From positions 18,203 to 82,202 of the forward strand of contig NZ_JAIVFQ010000027.1 of the NCBI RefSeq assembly GCF_020829495.1: a DNA stretch of 64,000 nt, given 5' to 3'. The position numbers and the translations under genes were made by a program. Shown piece after piece: positions 17,157 through 27,700 of the stretch (within the stretch, counting starts at the first letter, position 1; every line of letters begins with the position of its first letter). The notes under the pieces are model-generated. The model saw only the letters and a program-made list of their open reading frames with translations. It did no database searches and was not told the DNA's origin. The stretch is from Nostoc favosum CHAB5714 (GTDB taxonomy: Bacteria > Cyanobacteriota > Cyanobacteriia > Cyanobacteriales > Nostocaceae).

Positions 17157-18917
17157 CTAAGACGCTAGTAATTGTGGCTGAGACATTAAACTCTGGAGAG
17201 TATGACGCATTTGAGCGATCGCTTGGATTTGATAATAACCAGTTTCCTGGAATTGCTCTAAAGATTCTCCAATTCCTTGCAGCTTTTGCCGTAATCCATC
17301 TAAAGAATCCTGAATTGGTTGTAGTGCTTCTTGATAAAGATTCACTCGACCACAGCATTCAGCAGTTGTTCTTCTTAGGGATAGTAAGTTTTCCTCGATC
17401 GCTTTCAGTTCTTGGTGCTTTTCATCTAGATCGTGAGTTTGATTGTCAATCATTCCCTGATTTAGCTCAATACCAGAACGAATCTGATCAATCTCACGTT
17501 CCAGCTTTTGGATTTCCTGTGAATATTGTTGTCGCTGGGTTTCAATTTGTAACAGAATCGGTTCTAAATTAACTTTATTACCCTCTTCTTCATCAACAAC
17601 AGTATGTCCTTGTCGCCGTAGCAATACAGCTTGGTGTTGCTTGAGAAACTTTTGATGCTGTAACATATTGCGGCGTTGTCCCACCAAACTGGAGTTTAGC
17701 ATCTGATAGAGGTCTTTTTCATCCGTTAGTTCCAGTTCCAAATTGATATGGTCATGGTCAGATGCGTGATTTAATTTATTTTGCAGTTCTTCTATAGCTT
17801 CTTGTTTATATTTCAGTTCTTGTTCTTGATCGTGAACAAAGCTAGCGTCTATTTCTAACTTATACTGCAAGTCTTGAACTATCTTTTGCAGTTCTTCTAA
17901 AGGCATTTTCTCTAAAGCTTCCACATCAGCTTGCTGGCCGAGAACTACACCACCAGACGTTGCGGACAAAGAGTGAATTTGTTGATATAACTCTTCGGCG
18001 TTGCGTAACTGCTCTTTGATTATCCGAGCATACTCTTGCTTGCTGGTAAGGTCTGCTGTGTTTATCTGCAATTGGGCTGTTTGCTGGACTAGAGAATTTT
18101 GTGCTTGTTGCAGTGCATTTTGGCGATCGCTAAAGGTTTGTGACAATAGCTCGACTTCTTCTTGCTGTTGTGCGATCGCAGTTTTTTGCTCCTCCAGTTT
18201 TTGCCAGTGCGGGGTAAGAATAGCTTGCTGCTTTTCGACCAATTCAAAGGCCAGATGGAGGTGTTCTCTTACTGTTTCCGTGGGAGCAACACGACTAGAC
18301 AAGCGATCGAGTAACTCACTCATTACCCGACTTTGCTCCTCATCTAAAACCGTCCCCTGTGGGAAATCCGCAAGACGTTCCTCCAGACGGCGCTGCTCAC
18401 CCCGCAAATGCTCCCAAGCGCCTTCCAATTCTAGGCGATTGCGCTCAACTTCTGTTTGTAACCGTTCAATTTCCTGGCGGGATGTGTCAACTTCCTGTTT
18501 TTGCTCCTCTAGTTGTTGCAACTCTTCCTCCAATAGTTGCAACTGTTCTGAGCGTACTTCCATGTCCATTTCACGGCGATTCAACTCTTGCGCCTGAAAC
18601 GTCAGCGATTGCTTCCACTGATCAATTTCATCTTCCTTGAGCTTAAATTTCTCCAATTGGCGGGAAAAATTCTGCAAAATGTTGACTAGTGGCCGCCCTG
18701 CTTCTTGAATCCGCTGCACTTGACGATTTGGATTCAGTTCAACCAGTACCAAAGCACCATCATTTAATTTGCTTGCGTCTTCAGCGGCAATCACTTCTTC
18801 CGACACAGGACTCCAATTCTGGTCAGTTCGCTGGCAAGCTAGTAGTTTCAGTTCAGTTTTGCCACCGCCACTGAGTAAACCACCTTTCTGTTTTTGTACT
18901 TCTGCTAAATACAGCAC
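17157..18917 (-). CDS. hmpF: Pilus motility protein HmpF (coiled coil)
   Basis: A 586-residue coiled-coil protein matching HmpF, needed in filamentous cyanobacteria for type IV pilus-driven gliding of hormogonia. The N-terminal 90 residues form a conserved globular part (MLYLAEVQKQKGGLLSGGGK, then LVELNPNRQVQRIQEAGRPL). Nearly all of residues 95-560 is heptad-rich Glu/Gln/Leu coiled coil (for example LQLLEEELQQLEEQKQEVD). It is divergent from hmpA with a 380-base spacer, the arrangement known for the hmp locus of Nostoc punctiforme. Assignment rests on the N-terminal pattern plus this context. Confidence 0.85.
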   Translation of the reverse strand: MLYLAEVQKQKGGLLSGGGKTELKLLACQRTDQNWSPVSEEVIAAEDASKLNDGALVLVELNPNRQVQRIQEAGRPLVNILQNFSRQLEKFKLKEDEIDQWKQSLTFQAQELNRREMDMEVRSEQLQLLEEELQQLEEQKQEVDTSRQEIERLQTEVERNRLELEGAWEHLRGEQRRLEERLADFPQGTVLDEEQSRVMSELLDRLSSRVAPTETVREHLHLAFELVEKQQAILTPHWQKLEEQKTAIAQQQEEVELLSQTFSDRQNALQQAQNSLVQQTAQLQINTADLTSKQEYARIIKEQLRNAEELYQQIHSLSATSGGVVLGQQADVEALEKMPLEELQKIVQDLQYKLEIDASFVHDQEQELKYKQEAIEELQNKLNHASDHDHINLELELTDEKDLYQMLNSSLVGQRRNMLQHQKFLKQHQAVLLRRQGHTVVDEEEGNKVNLEPILLQIETQRQQYSQEIQKLEREIDQIRSGIELNQGMIDNQTHDLDEKHQELKAIEENLLSLRRTTAECCGRVNLYQEALQPIQDSLDGLRQKLQGIGESLEQFQETGYYQIQAIAQMRHTLQSLMSQPQLLAS

Positions 18918-19296
18918 ACCGTTAGTCCTTATTGATGCACTTAAAGTTTATGTTTTGGGATATACCTTAAATAATTCTGTTAACTTCTCTCACTGAACCG
19001 AAGTTTAGGAGAACAAGACAGACAAAACTATAGACGCCAGATATTACGTCTTGATATTTATAAAAGCGAGTTGGTCGCGCCTTTATATTTTGTACTGATG
19101 ACAGTGATGATGACTTCCGTGTTAACACTAGCTTTGTCAAAGTGTATTACGAAAGATTAAACTTTATAGCTGAATCTATAGCAATTCTCCTTTGGATGCA
19201 ACAGATCGTAGGGAACATTGCTTGTATGTGTCAACTTAAGCCCAAACCCATTTAAAAATAATATTAACCGCATTAGAAGGAGTATTTTTTAGCTAA
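18918..19296. promoter_or_regulatory. Divergent hmpF / hmpA intergenic region
   Basis: A 379-base spacer that must carry the promoters for hmpF (leftward) and the hmpA-E row (rightward). Related loci are controlled by hormogonium sigma factors, but I did not find a box I could name with confidence. An AGAAGGAG ribosome-binding candidate lies about 15 bases before the hmpA ATG. Confidence 0.45.
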
Positions 19297-20475
19297 ATGC
19301 AGGGAAATTTAAATGAAATTGATATTTGCAGTATCTTGCAATTGATTGAGTTGGGACAACGAACTGGGCAGCTATGGGTGAGAGCTACTAGCTCTCACCA
19401 TAACAACAAACTGAGTGGAGAGGGAGCAAGCATTTATCGCCTCAAACAACAGTCTTGGTTCGTCTTTTTCCTCAATGGTCAAATTATCTATTGCCAAGAA
19501 GGTGAGAGTAGTTTATCCAGAATTAACGATTATTTACGTCATTATCGAGTCGAGATGCGACTTACCGACAAACAAATTGCCTCTTTATCATCAACCGACG
19601 CGCCAGAGTATGCTTATCTGTGGGCACTCTTGGAGCGAAATATTATCAACCCCAAGATAGCTGGTAGTATCATTCACGGCTTGGTACATGAAACCCTCTT
19701 TGACCTGCTGAGTTTACACCAAGGGAACTTCATTTTCCATCAGGGTGCGGCACTTGCCCCGCAATTAAACACTTTCGAGATTGCTCCATTTGTTACAAAA
19801 ATTACGAAGCAGGTGCAAGAGTGGAAGCAACTGTATCCACACATTCAGTCTCCAGAACAATTGCCAGTACTATCTGACAAAGTTCAGCTACAATCCTCCC
19901 TACCAGAAGCAACTGTGGAGAAATTACAACATTGGGCTGATGGTAAAACATCCTTGCGTCAACTAGCTCGCTATCTCAACCGAGACATTTTGACAGTCGC
20001 TAAGGCAATATATCCATACGTGCAACAGAGTTGGTTACAGCTAGTATATTCAGTTACGACTGAACCAGATCCCCACACTGATAACGGGGAATTGAAGGGA
20101 AAACACAGGGGGCGAATAGTATGTATTGACGATGCGATCGCCATCGGTGAAACTATAAATTCCATCTTACAAGCACAAGGTTATGAAGCGATCGCTCTCA
20201 CCAATCCTTTAGAGGCACTGAGTCTGGTTTTTCAACTAAAACCGGATTTAATTTTATGCGACATTGCCATGTCGGAATTGGAGGGGTACGAGGTTTGCGC
20301 CATGCTGCGACATTCAACAGCATTTCGGCTCACACCAATTATCATGCTCACTGGTAAAGATGGATTTATTGATCGAGTCAAAGCTAGTATGGTCGGGGCA
20401 ACAGATTATTTAACAAAACCATTTACAGACACTGAGTTACTTATGCTCGTAGAGAAATATATCAACAACCAATGA
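19297..20475 (+). CDS. hmpA: PATAN-REC response regulator HmpA (PatA/PilG-like)
   Basis: A 392-residue regulator. Residues 1 to about 150 form a PATAN (DUF4388) domain, starting MQGNLNEIDICSILQLIELG with GQLWVRA following. The middle section is the helical part common to PatA-type proteins. Residues about 267-390 are a receiver domain: GRIVCIDDAIAIGETI, the phosphorylated Asp in DLILCDIAMSELEGYE and the Lys in DYLTKPF. It heads the hmp row and corresponds to PilG of Synechocystis. It probably tunes type IV pilus output downstream of the CheA homologue at 24750. Confidence 0.88.
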   Translation: MQGNLNEIDICSILQLIELGQRTGQLWVRATSSHHNNKLSGEGASIYRLKQQSWFVFFLNGQIIYCQEGESSLSRINDYLRHYRVEMRLTDKQIASLSSTDAPEYAYLWALLERNIINPKIAGSIIHGLVHETLFDLLSLHQGNFIFHQGAALAPQLNTFEIAPFVTKITKQVQEWKQLYPHIQSPEQLPVLSDKVQLQSSLPEATVEKLQHWADGKTSLRQLARYLNRDILTVAKAIYPYVQQSWLQLVYSVTTEPDPHTDNGELKGKHRGRIVCIDDAIAIGETINSILQAQGYEAIALTNPLEALSLVFQLKPDLILCDIAMSELEGYEVCAMLRHSTAFRLTPIIMLTGKDGFIDRVKASMVGATDYLTKPFTDTELLMLVEKYINNQ

Positions 20476-20527
20476 AAATTGGGGATTGGGGACTGGGGAT
20501 TGGGCATGGGGCATTGGGCATTGATCA

Positions 20528-20576
20528 TATCTCCCTCATCTCCCTCATCTCCCTTATCTCCCTCATCTCCCTCATC
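20528..20576. repeat. 9-bp tandem repeat ATCTCCCTC
   Basis: About five units of ATCTCCCTC (one variant ATCTCCCTT) in the hmpA-hmpB spacer, preceded by GGGGATTGGGGACTGGGG-type sequence. A likely length-variable tract inside the hmp operon. Confidence 0.85.
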
Positions 20577-20782
20577 TATGGAGCATATAAAGTGATCCAA
20601 GATTTGTTGATCTACTAAAAGATGAGTTAAAAGATGTTATCACAGAGTCAGCCAACTTAGTGAAACGTCAATATCCAGGAAAATAGTGAGAACATACAAT
20701 TAATTTATACAGTTAATACTTGCGGGGGAATCAAAGAATGTTCCAAATAGGAACGTTTACATCAGGGGGTAAATAGACACTT

Positions 20783-21148
20783 ATGAGTACAGTTCTGATT
20801 GTGGAAGACAGTATCGCGCAAAGGGAGATGATTACAGACCTCCTGAAAGCAACTGGCCTAACAGTAACCCATGCCAGTGATGGATTAGAAGCATTGGAGG
20901 CAATTCAAATAGCACCTCCCGATTTAGTGGTATTGGATATTGTCATGCCCCGAATGAACGGCTACGAAGTTTGTCGGCGCTTAAAATCCGATCCAAAAAC
21001 CCAAAATGTCCCTGTGGTTATGTGTTCTTCCAAAGGCGAAGAATTTGATCGCTATTGGGGCATGAAGCAGGGTGCAGACGCTTACATAGCCAAACCTTTT
21101 CAACCAACCGAGTTGGTGGGAACAGTCAAACAACTGCTGCGAGGATAA
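20783..21148 (+). CDS. hmpB: CheY-like response regulator HmpB (PilH-like)
   Basis: A 121-residue stand-alone receiver. Acidic pocket in STVLIVEDSIAQREMI, phospho-acceptor Asp in LVVLDIVMPRMNGYEVCRRL, conserved Ser in VVMCSSKGEEFD and Lys in AYIAKPFQP. It should be phosphorylated by the HmpE kinase. It is separated from hmpA by about 300 bases that hold the ATCTCCCTC repeat, and sits 13 bases before hmpC. Confidence 0.92.
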   Translation: MSTVLIVEDSIAQREMITDLLKATGLTVTHASDGLEALEAIQIAPPDLVVLDIVMPRMNGYEVCRRLKSDPKTQNVPVVMCSSKGEEFDRYWGMKQGADAYIAKPFQPTELVGTVKQLLRG

Positions 21149-21161
21149 GGACAAAAGCAAT

Positions 21162-21692
21162 ATGGTCAGCAAACCGGACTTTTTAAGTGGCAGTGGTCAA
21201 GACCATTTCCGACCAGAATTACAAGTAGAAAGTCCTGAAGGTGAGTTACATTTGAGGTTTTACATTCCCTCGCATCAGGAGTTTGCACTACAAGCAACTG
21301 GCATTCGGGAGGTAATTGAACTAAGTCCTGATAGAATCACTCCGATTCCTAATGCTTCTCCTTTACTTTTGGGTACTCTAAATTTACGAGGTCGAGTTAT
21401 TTGGGTAGCTGATTTGGGTCAATTTCTTGGGGAAGCAAGTGCATTAAACACGGATAGAGCTGAAATTTCGGTGATTGCCATTGAAGAGCAAGACACAATA
21501 GTGGGTTTAGCAGTAGAGGAAATTGGTGGCATGGACTGGTTGGATGTCCAGAATCTCATGCCACCAACTAGTGTTCCAGATACTATGGCTCCCTTTTTAC
21601 GTGGAGAGTGGTTATTAGATGCTAAAAACAATCAGTGTCTACGACTGCTCGATCAAATGGCAATTTTACGGAGTGCTAGGTGGGCAGGATGA
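21162..21692 (+). CDS. hmpC: CheW-like coupling protein HmpC (PilI-like)
   Basis: A 176-residue CheW-domain protein. The CheW core is visible in [60 protein letters not shown] and [15 protein letters not shown]. It should couple the HmpD receptor to the HmpE kinase. The stop (21690-21692) lies 14 bases before the hmpD start, within the hmpD ribosome-binding context, so translation is probably coupled. Confidence 0.9.
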   Translation: MVSKPDFLSGSGQDHFRPELQVESPEGELHLRFYIPSHQEFALQATGIREVIELSPDRITPIPNASPLLLGTLNLRGRVIWVADLGQFLGEASALNTDRAEISVIAIEEQDTIVGLAVEEIGGMDWLDVQNLMPPTSVPDTMAPFLRGEWLLDAKNNQCLRLLDQMAILRSARWAG

Positions 21693-21696
21693 AATT

Positions 21697-21704
21697 GGAG
21701 GAGG
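21697..21704 (+). promoter_or_regulatory. Ribosome-binding site deciding the hmpD start
   Basis: GGAGGAGG ends two bases before the ATG at 21707 (the first GGAGG is five bases away). This supports ATG 21707 over the GTG 21680 and ATG 21689 that the open frame also allows. Confidence 0.75.
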
Positions 21705-21706
21705 AA

Positions 21707-24640
21707 ATGGCAGCAAGTATTGATAATTACGAGCCAACATATCAACAGGCGATGACCGCCTATGTTCAAAGGAATTATGAGGTTGCCGCCACTTTAGTTG
21801 ACCAAGTGGTGCAAAATTTACCAAATGACCCCAACTCCCATTTGCTAAGGGGTCACATTTACTATGTTTTACAGCAGTACGATGTAGCAAAAGAAGAATA
21901 TCAACAGGTATTACGCTTGACTGACGATCAAGAAATTATTGGTTTTGCCAATAATGGAATTGAGAATATCAATCAATATTTACAATCATTCGGTGGGGAA
22001 ATTGATACATCAGATAGTCAAGAGCAAATTAATTCCCCAGAGATGTCTGATGCACTGGTATATAGCGAACAAGAATTAGAAGATTTGGGCGCTAGTAAGG
22101 ATTTTGACAGCAATAACCTTGATTTGAACTTTTTTGGAGAGCATCAAGAACCTGTAAATGGCGTTGAGGAACTATCTTCAAAAAGTCCATTTGATATACC
22201 AACAGAAGATAGTATTGGAACGAGACAAATATCAGATTCTTCTACAGCTTATGGTGACGATCCTTTTGCTTTCAATGAAGAACTACAGGAACAAGAGTTA
22301 AATAACAGCAAATGGGAGGAGAAAGCAGAATTAGAGTTGCCTGCTTTCTGGCAGGAAGATATATCAGAAGAGAACTACGAAGAATCATTAGTAAATAGTC
22401 ATTTTTCAGATAATGGGAAAAATTCCGATCGCGGGAATTCAGCTATTGACAATAATAACTCTTCATCTTCTAATTCCAAAACTGGGAATAACGAGAATAA
22501 TTTCCCTGATTTATTGAGTGAGCCAAAGTCCCCAGAGCTTAGTAATGAAGACTTGGAATATACAAAATCTAGTTTGGGAGACGAAACTTTATTTATTGTT
22601 CAAGAAGAACTTAAAAATAGTTCATCAACAAATAGCAACAGTCAATATGATTTGCCTGAAACCGAAGCACCCGATTGGTTGAAATCAAAAACTTTTGCAG
22701 ATGAAGAAGCTTTTGCGCCGAATTTATCTGATGATGCTTCGTCTTTTAGCAACAATTTTTCTGTAAAAGAAAAGCAGTTTAAATCAGGCGAAGTTATCGG
22801 TAAAAATAGCTTTGATGACGATGATAATTTTGATATGGAAGCATTTGAGTCTGCCTTTGGCTCAGAAGGGTTAAGCCCTTATGAAGACTCAAACAATATA
22901 CTGAATGGAGAAAATTCTAAAAGCAATATAGAATTTTTAGATGACTTTGAGGAATTTGATGATTTAGGTAACATTCCAGGGTTTGACCTGCTCGAAGGAG
23001 ATTCTAACTTCGCTGATCTAGCAATGCATTCTGCTTCATCAGAAACTAGTGGCAGTGGACGTTCTCAAGTCGTGGAAGCTTCTGCAAGTAGTGCAGCTAG
23101 CGATCGCGAAGAGGAATTATTCACAATGACTGGTTCCCATGAAGAAGTTCCAGTCTTTAGCCAAACAGATGTCTCAAAACTAGAACCCAACGTCAGCGTT
23201 GAGCAAGGATGGTTAGCACCATTAGAAAATGCCTCCATAGAAAGGAAACAATGGTTAATTGCTGGAAGTGTGGGCATTGTCTCGGCACTGGTTGTAGCCA
23301 CAGTTAGCTTTGTCGCTACCACATTTTCGCCAGCCCAACAACGAGAATCAGTGCGGAACACAGGTTGGGCAATGTCATTAGCAGCTGGGATTGCAGGTTT
23401 TACCACCGCAGGTGTCATGGGAAATCTTGCACTCAAACAAATTCGGCGCACAACTGATGATCTCCAAGCTCAGTTTGAGGCTGTGCGTCAAGGAAATTTG
23501 AATGCTCAAGCCACAGTATTTTCCGAAGATGAATTGGGCCATTTAGCTACTGGCTTTAATGAAATGGCACGGGTAATTTTCACGACTACAAATGAAGCCC
23601 AACGGAAAGCCGATGAACAAGAGGAAGCCAAAGAAAACCTGCAACGCCAAGTGATTCGCCTTTTGGATGATGTGGAAGGAGCTGCTAGAGGTGATTTAAC
23701 AGTCCAAGCGGAAGTGACAGCCGACGTATTGGGAGCGGTAGCTGACGCCTTTAACCTGACAATTCAAAACCTGCGGGATATTGTGCAACAGGTAAAAGTG
23801 GCGGCGAAGGATGTAACAAAAGGTGCAACCAACTCTGAAACTTTTGCGAGAGCCTTATCTAGTGATGCTTTGCGCCAAGCAGAAGAGTTGGCAGTGACGC
23901 TCAATTCTGTACAAGTAATGACTGACTCGATTCAGCGGGTAGCAGAGGCGGCGCGGGAAGCCGAAACGGTTGCGCGTGATGCTAGTACGATCGCTCTCAA
24001 AGGTGGCGAAGCAGTAGAAAATACTGTGGCGGGGATTTTGGAAATTCGAGAAACCGTTGCCGAAACCACTCGAAAAGTGAAGCGGTTAGCGGAATCTTCC
24101 CAAGAAATTTCTAAAATTGTGGCGTTGATTTCCCAAATTGCTTCGAGAACAAACTTACTGGCACTCAATGCTAGTATTGAGGCGGCAAGGGCGGGAGAAG
24201 CTGGACGCGGGTTTGCGATCGTAGCAGACGAAGTGCGCCAGTTAGCAGACAAATCTGCTAAATCTCTGAAGGAAATTGAACAAATTGTGATGCAAATCCA
24301 AAGCGAAACAGGCTCTGTAATGACCGCGATGGAAGAAGGCACACAACAAGTAATTAAAGGTACAAAATTGGCAGAAGAAGCGAAGCGATCGCTCGAAAAC
24401 ATTATTCAAGTGGCGAATCGCATCGATATTCTTGTACGCTCAATTACCAGCGACACTGTGGAACAAACTGAAACTTCCCGCGCCGTCGCTCACGTAATGC
24501 AATCAGTAGAACTCACCGCGCAAGAAACTTCCCAGGAAGCACAGCGAGTTTCAGGTGCGCTACAACACTTAGTTGGTGTATCCCGTGACTTGATCGCCTC
24601 CGTTGAACGTTTCCGAGTGGAAACTACGGAAACCAGGTAA
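21707..24640 (+). CDS. hmpD: Methyl-accepting chemotaxis protein HmpD (PilJ-like)
   Basis: A 977-residue receptor from ATG 21707. Order: a short TPR-like N-terminus ([20 protein letters not shown], residues about 5-75), a long acidic Ser/Asn-rich linker (about 80-505), two hydrophobic segments ([17 protein letters not shown], and [18 protein letters not shown], about 515-570), a HAMP domain, and a C-terminal signalling domain with the hairpin [20 protein letters not shown]. There is no periplasmic ligand domain: the two helices are separated by only about 25 residues, so the signal may come from inside the cell. Relatives assemble near cell junctions in filaments. Confidence 0.9.
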   Translation: MAASIDNYEPTYQQAMTAYVQRNYEVAATLVDQVVQNLPNDPNSHLLRGHIYYVLQQYDVAKEEYQQVLRLTDDQEIIGFANNGIENINQYLQSFGGEIDTSDSQEQINSPEMSDALVYSEQELEDLGASKDFDSNNLDLNFFGEHQEPVNGVEELSSKSPFDIPTEDSIGTRQISDSSTAYGDDPFAFNEELQEQELNNSKWEEKAELELPAFWQEDISEENYEESLVNSHFSDNGKNSDRGNSAIDNNNSSSSNSKTGNNENNFPDLLSEPKSPELSNEDLEYTKSSLGDETLFIVQEELKNSSSTNSNSQYDLPETEAPDWLKSKTFADEEAFAPNLSDDASSFSNNFSVKEKQFKSGEVIGKNSFDDDDNFDMEAFESAFGSEGLSPYEDSNNILNGENSKSNIEFLDDFEEFDDLGNIPGFDLLEGDSNFADLAMHSASSETSGSGRSQVVEASASSAASDREEELFTMTGSHEEVPVFSQTDVSKLEPNVSVEQGWLAPLENASIERKQWLIAGSVGIVSALVVATVSFVATTFSPAQQRESVRNTGWAMSLAAGIAGFTTAGVMGNLALKQIRRTTDDLQAQFEAVRQGNLNAQATVFSEDELGHLATGFNEMARVIFTTTNEAQRKADEQEEAKENLQRQVIRLLDDVEGAARGDLTVQAEVTADVLGAVADAFNLTIQNLRDIVQQVKVAAKDVTKGATNSETFARALSSDALRQAEELAVTLNSVQVMTDSIQRVAEAAREAETVARDASTIALKGGEAVENTVAGILEIRETVAETTRKVKRLAESSQEISKIVALISQIASRTNLLALNASIEAARAGEAGRGFAIVADEVRQLADKSAKSLKEIEQIVMQIQSETGSVMTAMEEGTQQVIKGTKLAEEAKRSLENIIQVANRIDILVRSITSDTVEQTETSRAVAHVMQSVELTAQETSQEAQRVSGALQHLVGVSRDLIASVERFRVETTETR

Positions 24641-24677
24641 CAAAGTTAGGAGTTGGGAGTGAGGAGTTAGAAATAAA

Positions 24678-24742
24678 AATCACAACTCACATCTCATAAC
24701 TCATAACTCATAATTCATAACTCATAACTCATAACTCATAAC
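24678..24742. repeat. 7-bp tandem repeat (ATAACTC)n in the hmpD-hmpE spacer
   Basis: About seven near-perfect units of ATAACTC (with ATAATTC and ATCTC variants) fill the 109-base gap between hmpD and hmpE. The hmpE ATG comes only eight bases after the array. Confidence 0.88.
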
Positions 24743-24749
24743 TTTTGCT

Positions 24750-27700
24750 ATGCTGCCGGAACAACAACAGCGGATTTTGGGTTACTTTATCGAAGAAGCC
24801 AGGGATCACCTGAATACCATTGAGCAGGGCTTGCTGAATTTAGAGGGTACACTGAACGACCCGGAAATGATCAGTGAAGTCTTCCGGGCGGCTCACTCCA
24901 TCAAAGGAGGAGCGGCGATGCTTGGATTGACTAGCATCCAGCATACCTCTCACCGTCTGGAAGATTGTTTTAAAGTTCTCAAAGATAATCCGGTTCAGAT
25001 TGACCAAAAGTTAGAGTCTTTATTTCTTGGTGTATCTGATACCCTGAAAGCGCTGTTAGAGCATTTGAGCGGGCCTTATGGTCTTTCTGAAGATGCAGCT
25101 AATACTTTGATGTCAGAAACTGAGCCAGTCTTTCAATGGCTGTATCAGCATCTGGAACTACTTGTAGAACAAGGAAAAAATGGAGTAGCTAGCACAACAG
25201 AACGACACACAACCTCTGTAGAGAATGTCTCCACACTTACAGAACTTTTCCTGCGGCGAGATATTCCCAGTTTGCCAGAAGACACCCATCAGGAATCTCC
25301 AGAAATATCACTCTCAGTAACACCCCAAGAGGTGCGAGACAATGCTGCGCGATCGCCTCTCACCGCCAAAGAAAATAATTGGGGCGAATTTCAAGCCCAG
25401 GTGCTGCAAAGACTGCGGGAAATGTTGCAACTGTTTAAGCAAACAACAACACCCTCAACTCGACAAAACCTTCAGGAATGCTGTTACCAGTTAGTTAGAC
25501 TTGGTGAAACTTGGAATTTGTCCAAGTGGTGTGGTTTGTGTCAAGCAGCAGCCAGTGCGATCGGCAATCCTGAAAATACCTATCTCACTTTAGCTAAAAT
25601 TGTCATTACCGAAATCAAGCAAGCTCAAGAATTAGTCTTGCAAGGTAGGGAAGCCGAAATTGCAATTAGTCAGCAACTAGAAGCGCTTTTGAACTTTGCA
25701 GAAATTGAGTTATTAGAAGTTACCCCTAATTTGTTTGACGAACAGTCTGCGGCTTTGACAGAATTATCAATTGCCTCAGAGCCAATTCGATCTGCTAACA
25801 GCGAGCCGTTAGTCATAACTAACCTAGCCCAGACAACTGAAGAACTTAATCTAGACGAGGATACTAGCGATCACGCAACGTTAGCAAGTCCGCGAGCGTC
25901 TGGCTACGCCAACGTCAAGGGCGATCGCCCCTATATTCAACAAGGGACACCACTAAACGCTGCTACTCACACTAGTCTTACTTTCACCACACATGAAGAA
26001 GTACATCCAATCAGTAGCAATCTTGACCCCAATGGCCCAGAGGTAGGAATAGCTGAGTTAAATACCCTTGCCGATTTATTTGACGGTGATACTCCCGAAC
26101 TAGATGAAAGCTGGCATCAACAAGAAACCTTAGATATTGTTGCCACGGATGATTTTGGAATTGATTTCAGCAGCACAGACGCTGAGGATGCTAATAGCGA
26201 TTTATCCGATTTCCTCTCTTTTGATGAAGATACAAGCAACGAGCAGCACCCAACAACCACAGCCACTACAGAAGATTTATCTTTGTTATTTGGCGACAAT
26301 TTCCTAGAAAAAGAGAATTCAGAATCGCAAAATCAACAAACATCTCCTACGACTTTAGAGTTAAGCGATATTAACGTACTTGATATAAATTTAGACTCTT
26401 CTTCCCAAGATTTACAAAAATTTATTGATATTTATAGTGATACAAACCTGCTTCCTGATGTCAACAAAAACGATGTGGTTGAAGATTTATTGACACTGAC
26501 GCTAGATGATGATATAGAACTATTACCTACAGGCGAAGTAACTCAACCAGAAACAGAGGTGAACGCCTCTGTGAAACTATCTACCAACCAACAAAACAGT
26601 TTTGATAACTTATTCTTAGAAACTAGAAATGCAAATTGGGTAGAAGAAATTACCCCTAGTGACTACGTAGAATTACCCCAGGAAACAGGCTTGTCTTTAG
26701 ACAGCCTATTTGCTGAAATGGAAGAACAGACACTACTGCCTACAAGTGAACCAGAACTTGGTGATTTATTTGATACATCTCCAACAACAGCACCTGAGTT
26801 TTCTGAATCAGAAAATGATCTGAGCAACTTCTGGAACCAGGAAACCACAGAGGAACAGGACGAATTCAATTCCTTAATTGAGCAAAATGTGGAAAGGGCG
26901 TTAGAAGAGAGTTTGTTTGCTGCAACTAATGACATTTTTGCCGACAGTCAGCAGCCAATACCTTCTCCTATAGCCAGTTTTGACATAGAAGAAGATTTTG
27001 ATCTCAATTTCCAGCACCAAGAGCAGCTAGATTTGATATTCTCATCAGATTCTGGAGATGATTTATTTGATGAGTTAACACCGAGTAACCCAAGTATTTC
27101 CCCTGCAATCAGCGATCGCATACAGCCCTTTGCGCCTGAAACGCCTTTGTTGGCGCAGCATCTAGGGGAAGAAATTATCAAGCGATCGCAACAACCAGAA
27201 GCTTTAGATTTTGTTCCAGAATTTACTAATCAGCCCTCAGAGATATCTGCTGTTGATCTGGAACTTGATTCATTCAACCCTTTCGATGAAAATCCGCAAC
27301 TGCTGTTTGAGGATGTAGCTACATCCACTTATATTCAGATGGAAACCACAGATAATACTGTGGATGAACTATCAGCTACAGAAAATATCAACTTTGGGGA
27401 AACTTCAGATTTAGGATCACTTCAACCACAGCCAGATGATTCATTCGACTCTTTCGATGAAAATCCGCAACTGCTGTTTGAGGATGTCGCTACATCCACC
27501 TATATTCAGATGGAAACCACAGATAATAATACTGTGGATGAACTATCGGCTATAGAAACTTCTCTTGATATTAATTTTGGGGAAACTTCAGATTTAGCAT
27601 CATTTCAAGCACAGCCAGATGATTCATTCGACTCTTTCGATGAAAATCCGCAACTGCTGTTTGAAGATGTCGCTACATCCACCTATATTCAGATGGAAAC

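Noticed and set aside
18001..18597. 198-codon plus-strand frame opposite hmpF
   Set aside because: Cys/Ser/Arg-rich composition typical of the antisense of a Glu/Gln-rich coiled coil.
20528..20576. Regular CTCCCTCAT repeats as CRISPR or operator array
   Set aside because: Units are contiguous without spacers, as in the other short tandem repeats of this genome.
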